Positions 20,398 through 34,261 of a stretch of DNA of 64,000 nucleotides are shown here, piece after piece (position 1 is the first letter of the stretch; every line of letters starts with the position of its first letter). This stretch comes from Latrodectus hesperus. Taxonomy: Eukaryota; Arthropoda; Arachnida; Araneae; Theridiidae. Where the stretch lies: assembly GCA_037975125.1 (NCBI GenBank), contig CM075862.1, positions 59,551,279 to 59,615,278 on the forward strand, in the 5' to 3' direction. The position numbers and the translations under genes are program-made. Under the pieces are notes generated by a model. That model worked only from the letters and a program-made list of their open reading frames with translations, did not search any database and was not told the origin of the DNA.

Positions 20398-23300
20398 TAA
20401 AAATCTTTCAACATTAAAAATAAGCTCATAATGTTATTGATGATAAACATTATTTCAGGTTCTGAACAATCTATAATGCACTGGGAAGAATAATCTTTTT
20501 TAGGATATTAATAAAATTATGGGAGTTTTAATGTATCGTATTTTTTCTAAATATATTTTCCATGATAATGGAAGCTCTTTTAATTACGTGTCAATTATCT
20601 TTGAAAATATAATTTTATTAACATAAATAGCTTTTTCAAAACAATGATTGTTTTTGTATTTCTGAAGAATAAATATATATTGTCTAAAAATTTCCCACCC
20701 TCGAAAAAAATAGAATACTTATAGTAGTCATTTTGACAGAAAATGAAACCTATGTAATGTACACAACCATTAACTTTAGATAATGTGAATAACAATATGA
20801 TTTATTTTAACAATAGGAAAGTTTTATAAAAATAACATCAAATGAAGAATTCAATGAAGTTTTTATCAATTTTTTGCCTTGTAGTTCTTTGACTCATGCT
20901 GAATTTTTTCCACATTAAAAATCTCTTTTTTAGTATTTTTCAGTTCTTTATAAACAAAATATACATTTTCATAAGAACGACTTTGTATCGATAAGCATAG
21001 TATTCTCTTTAAACTATAATTGAGTTATATAAATAAAAATGTGAGAAAATGTAGTCCAAAATTTCTCCAATCTCAGCAAATTGAATTTAATAAGCAATGT
21101 ATACTTTTAATGCCCCTTTCTATTTATGTTTTGTGAATCTAGGGTGTTATATTTCTTGTGGAAGAAATTAATATTCAAAATTATTGTGGGTGAAAAATGT
21201 GCTTAATAAGGAAAATTAAAATATTTCATTCCTATTCTTTATCATACTCATTTGAATTGAATTTTTTCCATGTTCTCATTAATTATAAACAACAGAAATT
21301 ATAATAAATACACTAATTGTAATGCTTTAAATTAAAATAATGTCTTTTTTGCATTCACATTTAAATGCAAAATGCGATTGAATAATGATGAGCAAACTGT
21401 AAATATTATTTGGTGCTCTAATTATTTCAAAGAGAAATATTCTATTTTTGTCCAATCCATGTTCGATTTGTAGAAATGATTGCTATTTCGTCTATATCTC
21501 AGTTGATATGCCCCTCTTAAATTAAACTATTTATTGTGTCAAATTAGATTACACCTCGTGTTACTTTTCGGATTTCTAAATTTGTTTCTCTAGATACGGA
21601 CGTCTATTTCTTTTAGTATGTCAAAAAATTGACAGTATATTATTTAAATATTCTTGGAACAGTTTTAAATATTTAACATACTAAATATCCTAACAAATAA
21701 ATATGCAATTAATATGTGAACTATGAAAATGCAATTATTATGTGGTTATATTTATCAACATATATTTTGTTAAAAATCCATAGCATAAAACCTAAATATA
21801 GCTATCATGATAACCATATTTAAATATTTATGAAGACATGTTTTAATTTTATTTAATTAGAATTTTAAGGGAAAAATTAAATAGGCTCTATGCACTTTTG
21901 AATCTATAAAGTATCTTTTGAATCTATAATGCAAAATGATAAATTATTTTATGTGAAACTGCATTATATTATAAAAATAATTAGAAAAACGTATTGTAGG
22001 AAGGAAGTAATTTTCTTTAAACTGCTTAAAAATCTATTTTGTTAAGCTTAATATTGACAGTGATTTATGAATTGAAACAATGCTAAAATCTGGTAAGAAT
22101 ATGAGAATGTCATATTTTTATGTCAATGATCATTTTCTGTTACATGTAACAAAAGGAAAAACATATTATCGAAAAAGGAATTACTTATTTCTTTTCCTTA
22201 TTCCACTTGTGTAGATAGTTTCGATTTGTTTGGTTGTAATTTTGAAAATTTTCAAGGATTCTAAGATTTTGTAATCTGTCATATCTGTTTATTTTATCTC
22301 ATCAACTTGAAAATGTATTCTGTTTTCAAAAACTCAGTATTGAATCATTGGTAAAGAATGGTATGAGAGACCATTGTCATAAAAAAGAAAAAGTCATTCA
22401 TTTAAGAAAAAATAATTTTTTTTAAATTTGAAAAAATTAAAATACTCAATACAGATATTTTTCAATTATCTAATTATAAATGCTACTTGTTCGCTTAATT
22501 GTTATATCCTAATATTTTGGAAAAAAAAATACTTTAATCATGGAATTAAAATGTATCAGTTTATTGTAATGTTTTTTAAAGCTTAGTTTCTTAGCTTTAT
22601 TCAGTAGAAGAGATTTTGATTTAACTATTAGTAGTTACTATATTGTTCTTAAAATTTAGAATTTTTCATCCTAAATGAGTATTTTATAAAATTTTGCAAA
22701 GAATATAAAACCATTTTTATAAATGTCAAATTCATTCAAACTATGTGTGAAAATAATCAAATTACAAAATATTTTATATCATGAATATATAAATCGCCAT
22801 TGTAAGAGATATTGATCTTCATAAAATTTTATATGAAACATTAAAAAGTGATTACGTCTAGAAAAAATATAAGCGTTATTTAATGTATTCACTCAAATAT
22901 TATTTTTAATTATTTTTGCAATAATCTTCATTCAAATGTAGGAAATATATTATTTAAATTATGAATTTTTTATTCAGAGAAACGAAAATAAATCGCAAAT
23001 TCAATTAATTTTTACTTTTGTTTATAATTTAAAGAAAATTATTTTATTAAAATACTTCAATTATTTATGTCATTTTCTAAATGAATTTCTGCAGTATTTG
23101 ATGCTTTGCTCAAGGATGAATTTCTTTGAAACTATGCAATAGTATTTAATTTTATCGAGTATGGTATCAACCAATAAGTAATGTACAATTTTTTTAAACA
23201 GTACATGTTTTAGTAATGCATATAAATTTTCTCGCCATAAAATAAAGTAATTAATTATTTTTAAACATGATGCAAACTCAAGAATTGTAATTCACAATAT

Positions 23301-26300
23301 TTACAATAAAATGTACAAAATTTGAATAGTTTTGAGTAGTCTATGAACTCAATAAATGTAACTAAAAATATATATATTATGTAAAGTTTTAAAAAAAGTT
23401 GTAGGAATTAAGAAAAGGAGTACACAATGTTTTTTATATTTAAAAATAAACTAAGCAAAAAATAAACTAATCTAAAATAACTAAACTTAATATTTTGGAG
23501 ATAAATTCACTGTAAAAACTAATTAGTCATTACTTATTAATATTTACGTGTTATCAAAATATTCTGTGCTGTAAAATATTCTAATGTGTTAATCACAGAA
23601 TTATCGGGGGAGAGGGGTGGGCAATGATTCTGATTAAATAGATTCGAAATTTGCATTGATTTTAATTATTAAATTATTAGGGACTAAAACAATGGCTTTT
23701 ATGGTAATTTGAGGGGAATTTATCTCATTAACTTAAAGACTTCAGATAAAGTAACAGTATCTAAATTAGAAATGAATCAAAAGCGAACATTTTTGATGAA
23801 TAAATAATAAAGTAATTATTAGTTTACTAAAACATCATTTCAAATAAATAACACTAAATGAATTTACTTAATTTTTATTATAAAGGAAATAAAAATATAA
23901 TTCATCATCTATTGTTGTGTGTCATAAAAAACCTGACAAAAACTGACAATGACACTGCAACATACAATAGCATTTGTCTTTTGCTTTAATCTAAAAAACT
24001 TAATTCTATTCGAGTCAATTTTTTAGAATATTTGTACATTTGACTTATATTTCCATATAATTAAAATAAAATAAAATAATAAAAAAAAACTTTGCTTTTG
24101 ATTTTTTTATCTATTTCTGCTTACATAACTGCGGTATTAAAATACTGAAATAATCTCTTTGAAGAAGTTTGATAAAACTATTTTTTTATGAAGAAGTTTG
24201 GATTATCTTAATTGCACGAAACACAAATAATTGCAAAAGGCTAATAAAAACTGCTAATCTTTTAATAGGATTTTGTTATTTAAGATATTCTTGCTTCAAA
24301 ACATTTATGTTAATTCAAGTAATTGTTGCAAAAAAATTTTAACTGCATGTAAAATTTAATATCTAAAACGTTTTCAATCAAAAGTATGTAAAATAAAAAT
24401 TCTTGAGTATAAATTTGACCTACCAGTTATTTTAAACTTACATTTTATAATACTATGAAATTTGCCTAATTTTATGTTTATATTTTTGATATAGCTTCAC
24501 ATTATGCATTGATACATACAATCTAAGTAACATTAATAAATCATATATACAACCAAATCAATATGCACACTCTTAACGAAGTTTATTTTTTGCATTAGAT
24601 TTGTCATATGAAATGCTCATTTAAACACACTTTGTCAGTTTTCTCAATCCTATTCTTTTTCATTATATTACTAATTGTCAATAAACAATAAATTTAGAGA
24701 TGTGAAACAGATACCAACATTAATATTCCGTTAGATAAAACATTTACGATATTTTTGTAGCAAAATAACATGAAAGAAAATTAAAAGTAAATGTTTCTTC
24801 AAGTAATGTTGAAAAGAAATAAATTAATTTTGTATTCACTTATACGCTCTATTATATAGTTTCTATTTGAATGGTTTAAATATATTATGAATTTCTATCG
24901 CGAAATTTGAAAAAAAAATATTAATGTTGTTTCACCAACATACTTCCTTGTACCAAGCTGTGAGTTAGACTCCAACAGTGAGAAACTATTGTCTTTAGTA
25001 GTTATGATTGAATGAGTGATGTATTTCAATTTTAATGTTATTTACGAAAATTCGTAAAAGCATTCAGACATTTAAGACTTTACTATGAAAATAAATTAAC
25101 TATGGAATTAAATTATCTTAAATGTAAAGTCAAACATTAAACAATACTTCAGTTGTATACTTATATATTTTCAAAAACTTGAGTAGTAATAAAATTACAA
25201 ATAGCAGAGTAAAATAGGATGCAGAATTAATAAGATCTTTTATTTTTTATTGCATAATAAAATCAGGCCTACAAAAATTTTTGCAAACATAGATTATAAA
25301 ATTATTTGTAGAATTATATGTTTCATGTTCTCTCATAAGGGTTTGAATAATAAAAACTTTTTTTATGATAAAAACAATTTAATGTACTTAATATTTATCC
25401 TAAGATGAGTAATTTATCAAATAATAAAGAAGAACAATTATTTAATATGACTATCATTTTATTCCTCAGATATTCAGTAATTATAAATAGATGAGTTAAA
25501 ATGTTGCAAAATATTGTATATTATTCAATAAATTGTATTCCTGGTTTTGAATCAATTTTGCATTGTTTAAAAGGACTGAAATGCAATGTTCAGATTTTGA
25601 ATTCACAATTTCGAAAAAATAAATTCTAAATCAGAAGTTAATATATTTCTTTGTTTTTGTTTATTGCAGAGGTTAATATATTTAAATAATAATAGTAAAT
25701 GGCATTTATAAATTTATTTTTAAATAAAAATTTTGTTAAATTAAAATATGATAACCGACAACTAAATGGGCATATTGTCATGTTTATCATGGTCATCATT
25801 TTTCTATGTTGATAATATACCTAAATTTAAGTACACAACTTGAGAGATTTGTTTTTATATTTTTTTCAATTTAAAACAAAGATTTTGATTAAATTTATTG
25901 TGTCATTTGGTAGTACACATTTATTTAAATTAATTTAACCATTAAAATAACGAATATTATATATCTGTATTAAAAATTATAATGTCAGAAACAGTTTATA
26001 TTTTATTCTAATTTAAAGTATGAAATATATTAATTATTAATAAGTTTCTACAATGATTTGTTGTAGGATACTCTTTATAGGGAACAAGTCCAGAAAAAAA
26101 TCAAAACAAATGAAAGAATTTGAGTGGAAATTAATTAAATTTATTTATTTTATTACATTTTAATTATTTGTTTGTACTAAATAATAATGGAATATTCATT
26201 ATCATTTTGGAAATATAATGATTTTCATTGTTTCTCAAATGTATAACAATATATTTAACTATCGATGGAAAACAGAAATACATTAATCACTAACTCATAA

Positions 26301-26570
26301 CTAAGTTTTGATGCGATACAAATAATTACTTTATTTCGGGATGAATCAGAATGACTCAAAAATATTTAAAAAATTGTTAAGATAATTTCATTTTTGTGAA
26401 AAAAGTAAGTTTAATAAATACAAATTCTGTAGAACATTAACTAAAATATATGTACTAGATCTAAGCGAAAACTATCATGTACATCCTTTTTTTAATGTCT
26501 AAGTTTTGTTTTATTTCTTTGTGGATTAATTTATTCAATAAACAAATATATTTTTGTAATTAAAAATCTG

Positions 26571-26782
26571 CTCAATAAATTCTGTTTTAATGAAAGTCGA
26601 ATTTAAATTGATGTTAAATATTTGAAATTTTCAACTTTTTTTAATAAAATCATACATAAATTTTACAAATGTAATGAAGCAACAACTCAATAAATTCTAT
26701 TTTAAGTAAAAGGCAATTCTAAATTTATGTTAGCTGTTTGTTTGCAAATTTAAATTTTTTATAAAATTAATAATAAATTTTA
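26571..26782. repeat. Diverged ~114-bp tandem duplication
   Basis: A segment beginning CTCAATAAATTCTGTTTTAA at 26571 recurs at 26685 as CTCAATAAATTCTATTTTAA, and the similarity continues with substitutions and small indels to a shared AT-rich end. It is an old local duplication. Confidence 0.75.
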
Positions 26783-28364
26783 ATTTATAAGTTAAGTCAA
26801 AGATTTGTTACGAAATACCGTGCTATAATTTATAAAAATTAAGCTATAATTTTCATTACAGTAATTTATTTAAATAACTGACATTTTCATGGAGAATTGA
26901 CATTGCAGGGGAATTTTTATCAACCAAAAATACATTTCAATATCTTTGAAGTACCAAAAATATATAGCTCTTCAATGTTTGTGTGTCCAAAAATCATTTT
27001 CATCTTCTATACGTTTTGGAGATATTTTGTATTCTATTATTACAGAAAATTTGTGTAGAAGATATCTGTTAGAGCGTGGATAAATGTGCGATAAATATCA
27101 AATTAAAGATGTCCATAAGGAAAGTTTTATTTTTACAGAAAAAAATCGGATCTGCAATACAACTCTCTTTTTATAAAATGTTTTATACATATAGAATTTC
27201 TCAAAACCATTACAAATAGTAATATTACAAAAAAAATATATGTTGTGAAAATACACATTTTAAATATACAAATAATTTTGAAATATTCACATTTTCATTA
27301 TTATTTTTGTATTAAACATGCTTTGTTTCCTTGTTTTTACATTCATACATATTTATATTAATATAAAATCTTGTGTTTTAAATCTTACGGGCTTTGTAAT
27401 TGGATTTATTTATTGTAAGATTTTACAATTATTAGTTTAAATAAATGTACATGTAATTACTTTAATGCTATAAATAAAAATTCTTTCATTTAAATTTTTA
27501 TGAGCATCAGTAAATGCTTTATAAAAAATGATAGTAACAATTTTACAAGTTTCTTTTGTTTCTTAACATTTCTTTTATTTCAAATGTTTTTCAAAATATT
27601 ATCATTTTAAATCAAATAAAGTTTGTTTTACTAATTTACGTTTCTGTTAACATTACCACGTTAATGTATCAAATTATATAAAAATTTAAGTAAAATCCAA
27701 AAATGTGTTAATGAGAAACACGCAATTCGCATTAATTTTATGTAAATATGAATACATTTTTTCTCCAAATTAAAACACAACATTCGATATTGTTATTGAA
27801 CAAAAGCTTTACATTTTTGTAATTAATACTATATTTTGTATTCCTACGTAAAAATAAATTTTATTGAAATTAAAGCATATAACTCACATATGTTATCCTA
27901 CTAAAATTATTTTAATTTTTAAGTTATTCACATTAAATTTTCGTTTTTTAAAATTTACATGACCCTTATCTCAGTTTCACATGATTGTTAATATATTTTT
28001 TCCTGAAAATCAAAAATTGTAGTAAATAAAAGTTAAATACTAAAAAATAATTTTATACAGACTTTTTAATTCCCTAAGTGTATAACGATGTAGCATTTTT
28101 TTATCATTTTTGCAATTTATATACAATTTTTCAAAAGTTGAATAAGAAATCGTGATTTATAATTTACAAGAAATACTACGCCTGATGATTCAAAAAACCT
28201 TTATCATCAAAAGTATTCCTGAATTGAGTCATGTGTCGATTGCCTAAAATAATTAAATGATATTGAAGTTGTGGTTTGTTCTTACATTTGAAGAATTGTT
28301 TGTTGAGTTTATATATATTATTTATAGAAGTTAATAAGCTGTGACATAAAAATTACATATTTTT

Positions 28365-28400
28365 AGCAGAATAAAACGTTTGGCAGCAGAATAAAACGTT
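28365..28400. repeat. AGCAGAATAAAACGTT duplicated
   Basis: The 16-bp unit occurs at 28365-28380 and 28385-28400, separated by 4 bp. It is probably slippage. Confidence 0.8.
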
Positions 28401-28489
28401 AAAATAATTGAGCATTTGGATAAAAAACACAATTTGTACATATGAGAAAAACAAATAAAAATGTTTGATAAAGCAAATCATTTTCAGTT

Positions 28490-29540
28490 GGAGGTTATTG
28501 TTTCTTTGACTGTCAAAACCGTTGAAAAATTTTAAGGCATCGAGTCAATGAAGTTATTAATGAGGAACCATTGTATTCTGTCCTACTCTTTCAAATAACT
28601 CTTTCCAAGTCTAGGAGAATTTGCAGAGAGGTTAAGCGTCATTTAATTCGTCTGAACAGAATGTTCTAAAGATGCTGTATTGGGATCATGTCTGAAGCAA
28701 ATGCTGGCCATTCTCTTCGTATGATTCCTTCATCTTAAAGGAAATAATTCAAGAAGGTAGCACTATGTGGTTTGTAGTTTTCGTCCATCAACATGATGTC
28801 ATCTCCTATTGCTACAGCCCAATATCAGCGACCGTCAGCTCTCCAATTCAAATGATATGGAGTTGTGCCAATCAATGGAGATGCTAGCACAGACAATCAC
28901 TCTTCCACAACCAAAACTGGCACCTGAGTGCACAAACGTATGATTGTTTCGTATAATACATTGTCTTTGAAAAAAAATTCGCTTTTCATATAAATGAATA
29001 GCAAAACAGGACTCGTTAAAAAATAATATTGAGACATTCATTTCTCTTCCTGTTCACACACTCTGTTGCCCATTTTATTCAAATGTGATGTTACTTTTTT
29101 GTATCATTAGTTATAGAAAACGTAGTCCTAAAGTGCAAAGACAATTTTGGACAATTTGTGTAGATGTTTTGGTCCTAGTAGCTGAACGAAGGTTATGCTA
29201 CTGAAGAAAAAGGACATTCATATTTCAGTGTTTCCAAGCCGTTAACTTTAAATAACGGTTTTCATTGAGAGTTGTATGTCTACAAACTTCCTTTAAGTTT
29301 AAACCTACAATTTTGTCCCAAATATATAAATCAACACTTTCTTAATTTATAATGGTTTCTGCTCTTAGAATTGTGTTTGACCATCCTCTAATTAGCTACA
29401 ACACTTCAAAATTCTGTTTCGATTAAATGATTTCTTTAAGCTACGTTTGTTGAACACGGACAACGTCGAAGTAATGCTAAATGTTGCCCACGGACATTAA
29501 AATAACGTTCGTAGTGTAAGCTGATCGTTATTTTTGATTG
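28490..29540 (-). pseudogene. Old Tc1-like transposase remnant, lineage C
   Basis: Minus-strand reading gives a degraded Tc1-type transposase. An N-terminal stretch near 29.24-29.13 kb reads YLKLTAWKH...NLRSATRT. The first catalytic motif is SILFFNESCF (Asp replaced by Asn, codon 29015-29017), then a GCGRVIVCASISID block near 28.9 kb. The second motif is LMDENYKPH (Asp replaced by Glu, codon 28780-28782), followed by DEGIIRREWPAFASDM. The third is IPIQHL (Glu replaced by Gln, codon 28675-28677). Several stops interrupt it. Terminal repeats were not found, so the limits are approximate. It is older than lineage B. Confidence 0.75.
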
Positions 29541-30121
29541 ATTTTTCTTATATTAAGTTGAAAACCAAATCTCATCTTCGAAGTCAAACTAAAATAAGGC
29601 AAACTGGGAAATCTGAAATTATGAAAAAAATTGCATTTATGATTCTTTTTTTAAATTTCATGGGAACATTATTTATATAGTTATTTTAATAAAATGCATA
29701 CAATATATTTTATTGAGTTGAGAGCAGTGCATTTTATCTTTGCAAATGAAATTAAAAGTAAAAATAATATGTTGCAATAAAACTTTTACATCTATTTATA
29801 ACAATAATATGACATACGTTAATTATATTTATAAAGATGCTAAGTGAACGCAAAAACATAAGTTACCACTATTTTTAAATTATTTCACAAAACAATATCT
29901 TAATAAATTTACTCAACACAAACAATTATTTATCATTAGTAAATATCATTCGTTTATCATTGTACTGAAAATACAAATATTTTGTTTGTTTTTTTATTTT
30001 TATGTGAATTTGAAACATTTTTGCTTTATTATAATCTAAGAAATTATATAAAGTTAGATTAGATTATATTTAAAGTATGATTGTTCGAAAAGAATCTAAC
30101 ACTGTGTCCAAAGGTCTAATG
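29541..30121. other. AT-rich spacer
   Basis: AT-rich sequence between two Tc1-like elements. No coding or repeat structure was recognised. Confidence 0.6.
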
Positions 30122-30258
30122 TACACTACTGGCCATTAAAATTGCTACACCAAGAAGGAATGCAAATAACAGAACGATATTTATTGGACACATACATTAT
30201 AGTGGAAAGAACAAGTGATTAGATTTTCAGGAAATTAGGATGCATAGATCTGGAGAAA

Positions 30259-31299
30259 TCAGTACTCAGAGCAGTCACCTCTGGCTGCAATAACAACATT
30301 TATCCGCCTAGGAATGAAGTCAAACAGATTGTAAGGCATGTACGGGAATCTCAGTCCATGCAGCTTCAACACTATGCCACAGTTCATCGACAGTAGTGGA
30401 TGGTGAGTGATGGCGTGCCAATCGCTCGGCAACCATTGACCACACGTTCTCAATTGGTGACAGATCAGGAGAACGTGCTAGCCAGGGTAACAGTCGAACC
30501 TGTTCTGTATCAAGGAAGTTCAGAACAGTACGGGCAACATGTGTTCGTGCATTACCCTGTTGAAACAAAGCATTAGTGAGGCTTCGAAGATAGGGCAGAG
30601 CCACGGGCCTTAACACATCGAAAATGTAACGGTTGCTGTTAAAAGTGCCAGTAATGCGAACAAGAGGTGATCGAGACGTGTATTCAATGGCACCCCATAC
30701 CATCACTCCAGCAGATGGGCCAGTATGGCGATGTCCAATGCAAGCTGGCAATGCGCGTTCTCCTACGATGCCTCCAAACACGGATGCGGCCATCATGGTC
30801 CTGTATACAGAACCGAGATTCATCTGTAAAGATGACGTGATGCCATTCTCGCATCCAGGTTCGTCGCTGATCACACCATTTAAGGCGCTCCTGTCTGTGA
30901 CGCAGTGTCAATGGTAGCCGAAGCCATGGTCGCCGTGCAGACAATCCATGCTGCGGCAAACGTCGTCGAACTGTTCGAGCAGAAACTTGATGCCTTGCAA
31001 ATGACTCCATTTCTCGACTCAGGGTTCGTGACGTGGCTCTACGATCCCTTGTGACCATGCGGATAAGATGTCTGTCTTGCTCTGCTGTTAGTGATGGGGG
31101 TTCGCTGAGATCCTGCATGACGTTCCGTATGATTGTTCTGAACCCATCGATTCCATATTCTGCTAACAGTCATGGGGTCTCGACCGACGCGAGCAGCAAT
31201 ATTGCGGTACGATAAACCGCAATCCCGGTAGGCTATAATCCTTCCTCGATCAAAGTCAGACACGTGTTGATAGGCATTTCTTCTTCTTACACGAGGCAG
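30259..31299 (-). pseudogene. Tc1-like transposase pseudogene (lineage B, copy 2)
   Basis: A DD34E cut-and-paste transposase of about 345 codons, broken. The start position that is ATG in copy 3 is CTG here (31297-31299), followed by PRVRRRNAYQHVSDFDRG. The paired helix-turn-helix DNA-binding region includes LSYRNIAARVGRDPMTVSRI. Frameshifts lie between about 31180 and 31118, near 30760 (one extra base) and near 30330 (two bases lost). The catalytic motifs are IFTDESRF (Asp kept), QQGNARTH (Asp replaced by Gly) and SPDLSPIENVW (Glu kept). The protein would end CSEY. Loss of the start, three frame breaks and one catalytic residue make it inactive. Confidence 0.92.
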
Positions 31300-31374
31300 T
31301 AACAACAACTTTCTTTGCCGAAAACAACGTTGAAACGGAAATTGAGTATGAGAAAACTGCTGTCAAATCTCTGG

Positions 31375-31381
31375 TTTTATA
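31375..31381 (-). promoter_or_regulatory. Possible TATA box of transposon copy 2
   Basis: Minus-strand TATAAAA lies about 76 bp upstream of the transposase start position, inside the element. The same site in copy 3 reads TATGAAA. Placement fits a core promoter, but in AT-rich DNA this could be chance. Confidence 0.35.
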
Positions 31382-32499
31382 CGCATTGTAGATGTTCGCT
31401 ATTGTCGCCTGCTTTGTATGAATGCACTGAAAATCTAATCATTTGCATATCATCAGCAAGTTCTACCTGTCATGCACATTTCACGTGTGTGGTGTGCCGC
31501 TTTCCTGGTGTAGCAATTTTAATGACCAGTAGTGTACTATACCACTAAAAATATCCAAAATCCTTTTCGAAGCGACCATTGACTGAAGAAAAATTCAGAA
31601 GATGATTAACAGAGACATCCTGCATCATCCAAGGTTCATTTAAGTTCTGGCCCAAGTGTTCAAATCTATGTGCAGGAAAAAGTTTTCTCAATCACATAGA
31701 ATGTGTAATGAAATTTCCTACATATATTGATAACCCTTATAAGCAGGATCATCTAACTCTCATTATAGGGAGGACTTTCTTAAGGTGGAAAATTGTTTTA
31801 AGTTAGTCTAATCAGTTGGGTTTTCTTCAGGTATACCAAATGTTGCTTACTGTTATACATCTATCAACTAACGATAAAATAATTTTAAAATCATACAATC
31901 TTAGAAATATTGATTACAATATGCACTAAATGAAGATACTATGATTTAAAGTAGCCTGTAGTCTAATTTATTTTATTACTATAATGTTTGCGAAATATAA
32001 AATTATTTCAATTATATTTGATAGTTAAAGATTTTACATTAATAATTTATATAAACATAATATATATAATTTACTTATTCATGAAAGAATCTAAGCCTTA
32101 TTACTAAAAAAATTTATCCAAAATTATTATGATCTTTATAGAAGATGACAAAATTTAATTACTAGAAATTTAAGACCACACTTTAAATTCTTATATACCT
32201 GAACTTCTTTTTCACTGGTGCATAATCAATGCCTTTAAAATGAAACTAACCATTATCAATAAATAAATAACCTTATTTTAAGTATGAATAACACTTTTTA
32301 AATAAAAAAAAATTCCGATGTATTCCATGTATTTAAAAGGGTTTGGTTTAATAAATGTGTTTCATTTTTTTTCTTATTTTGCTTCCAGTTAGAAAATAAT
32401 TTTATTGAACATGCATCAATCTTGAAATAATTTTATATTTAAATATATTTCTATATGAAAACGTCACTCCTTGAAAACAATTGGCAGGTTGGATGTTTA

Positions 32500-32830
32500 T
32501 CAATCATTTTCAGGAATTCGATACAGAAAAATACTTCAAGAGACGAGAGTTCAAGCTGAACTATTTCAATGCTGCATCCAGAGTCATTTGTCACATTTCA
32601 GGAAAGTCCATCTATCAGTAAACGAAAAACAGTCATTTTTTATATCCTCAATGGTACTCTCTGGCAATTTTTCTACCCATCATCTTCTTCAGACACACGC
32701 CCTCGAATTGGCAAGTAGAGTTGGTTCTTGATTGTGGTGTAAATTAAACCCATTCTTCGAAGATCGATGGGTTCTTGCTTATAAGCTCTAAATCAAAACT
32801 GTCATAGTAAATAGTCTCCACCTTGTATTC
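32500..32830 (-). other. Unassigned GC-richer island, coding-like on the minus strand
   Basis: The minus strand can be read as YYDSFDLELISKNPSIFEEW, then a stop, then FTPQSRTNSTCQFEGV, and after a shift LPESTIEDIKNDCFSFTDRW. The composition differs from the flanks and resembles eroded coding sequence, with at least two stops and a frame change. I do not recognise the family. It may be a transposon or host-gene relic, or chance. Confidence 0.3.
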
Positions 32831-33279
32831 TAAAAATATAAAAGTGTATTAAAATCAAATAAGTAGAGATTAGTTGATTCTAGTTTCAATTCGGATTCAT
32901 ATTAAATCCTTTGGATTAATCCACCGAAAAAACATTTATTTTTGTTACCATAATAAAAATAATATTTACTGCGAAACAAAATATAATGCGATTTTGATTT
33001 CTACTTATCTCGATAATAAAACATTGTAATCATTGAACTTTATTAGGTTTCAATATTTTAATAACATATGTTACAATAAATTAGAAGCTGTATTCAAGTG
33101 ATAAATTTATTGTAATTAAAATTATATTCTTAAATAAATATCAATTAAAGTTATTATTCCTATTATTAAATATTTTTCATTCAAAATTATTAGTCATTTA
33201 TTTATAAATACTATTTTACAGATCGTCAATAATATAAATTTTCAAAATATATGAATAGAAATAGAATATTTCAAAAATA

Positions 33280-33280
<1 letters not shown>

Positions 33281-33368
<88 letters not shown>
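33281..33368. repeat. (AT)n microsatellite, 88 bp
   Basis: A pure TA array, ending at GGTGTATATATGCC. Confidence 0.95.
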
Positions 33369-33370
<2 letters not shown>

Positions 33371-34261
33371 TGTATATATGCCTGCGTCTATGCATATATG
33401 TAATCAGTATAGAAAAAATTAGACAGATTATAATATTTAAATATATGCTTAATAAAATAAAATCAATACAATTTTTTCACTATTAAAACTCTTATGCCTT
33501 TTGGTATTAATTATTTTAAGAATTAAAAGATTATTTATAATATTGTTAAAATATTTTTTCCTTTTGAAAAAAATTACAAATTCTGCAAAACAGGCTTTAG
33601 GAAATCTTTTTTAATCAAAAGTAAATTTTATGTTTTAATTGTTCTTAAGATACGAATTTTTAATGAATTTTATACAAATAAAATATTAGAGATTATAAAA
33701 TATATTAGGAGATTTAGAAGCTTATATAAAATTTTTAATTTTAATGGTATAAATAAAAAAATATAGATTTCATTAAAAGAACCTCACCATTTTTATAATT
33801 ATTCTTCTTTTTAGCTTTTTTTCTCTTTTTTGCTTTCTAACTGCAGTCTGTAAGAAATATTAAAATATTTAAACATGATTAAAAAAATCAAGTTATTTTC
33901 TTTAAGCTTAAAACAAAAAATAATAATTTTGATATCTCATATATCTCTAGTAACTCATAAAATTGTATTTCATAAAACATTTATTTATTTTAATACTCAT
34001 ATATGCAGCAAATTAGTTAAATTATTTCTTAATAATATCATTAGATATATTAATATTTTTTTATAAATAATTGTAGAAAACTGTTAGTATTTTTTCATAT
34101 TTTAAAGATAATGCTTGTGTTTTCGTTTAATTTTCAGTAATTTTTTTACAAATTCTTTCCTAAACAATTTAAGCTTAAAAGCATAATTCAAAATTTTGTA
34201 TTGGTCAAGAATCTTAGAAAAAATGTATTAGAACTAAACCTCTAGATCGAATGCATATATA

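Larger units (their letters stand above)
20398..28480. other. AT-rich intergenic DNA, no gene seen
   Basis: About 8 kb of AT-rich, stop-rich sequence with no coding similarity, RNA gene or transposon terminus recognised. The only structures noted are a diverged 114-bp tandem duplication at 26.57-26.78 kb and a 16-bp duplication at 28.37 kb. Confidence 0.65.
30124..31534 (-). mobile_element. Tc1-like transposon lineage B, copy 2 (1,411 bp)
   Basis: A near full-length element flanked by TA at 30122-30123 and 31535-31536. Its ends read CACTACTGGCCATTAAAAT and, from the other side, CACTACTGGTCATTAAAAT, both running into GCTACACCA. The transposase is on the minus strand, so its promoter end is at the right. 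It shares length, ends and transposase with the 49.2-kb copy and is the parent type of the deleted 13.8-kb copy. Confidence 0.94.
31537..34261. other. AT-rich DNA with one coding-like island
   Basis: Mostly AT-rich and featureless. 31.56-31.80 kb is slightly GC-richer without recognisable similarity. 32.47-32.83 kb holds a GC-richer island described separately. An (AT)n array lies at 33.28 kb. Confidence 0.55.

Noticed and set aside
30633..31548. Plus-strand reading frames of 60-94 codons at 30.6-31.5 kb
   Set aside because: They are antisense shadows of the minus-strand Tc1 transposase and terminal sequence.
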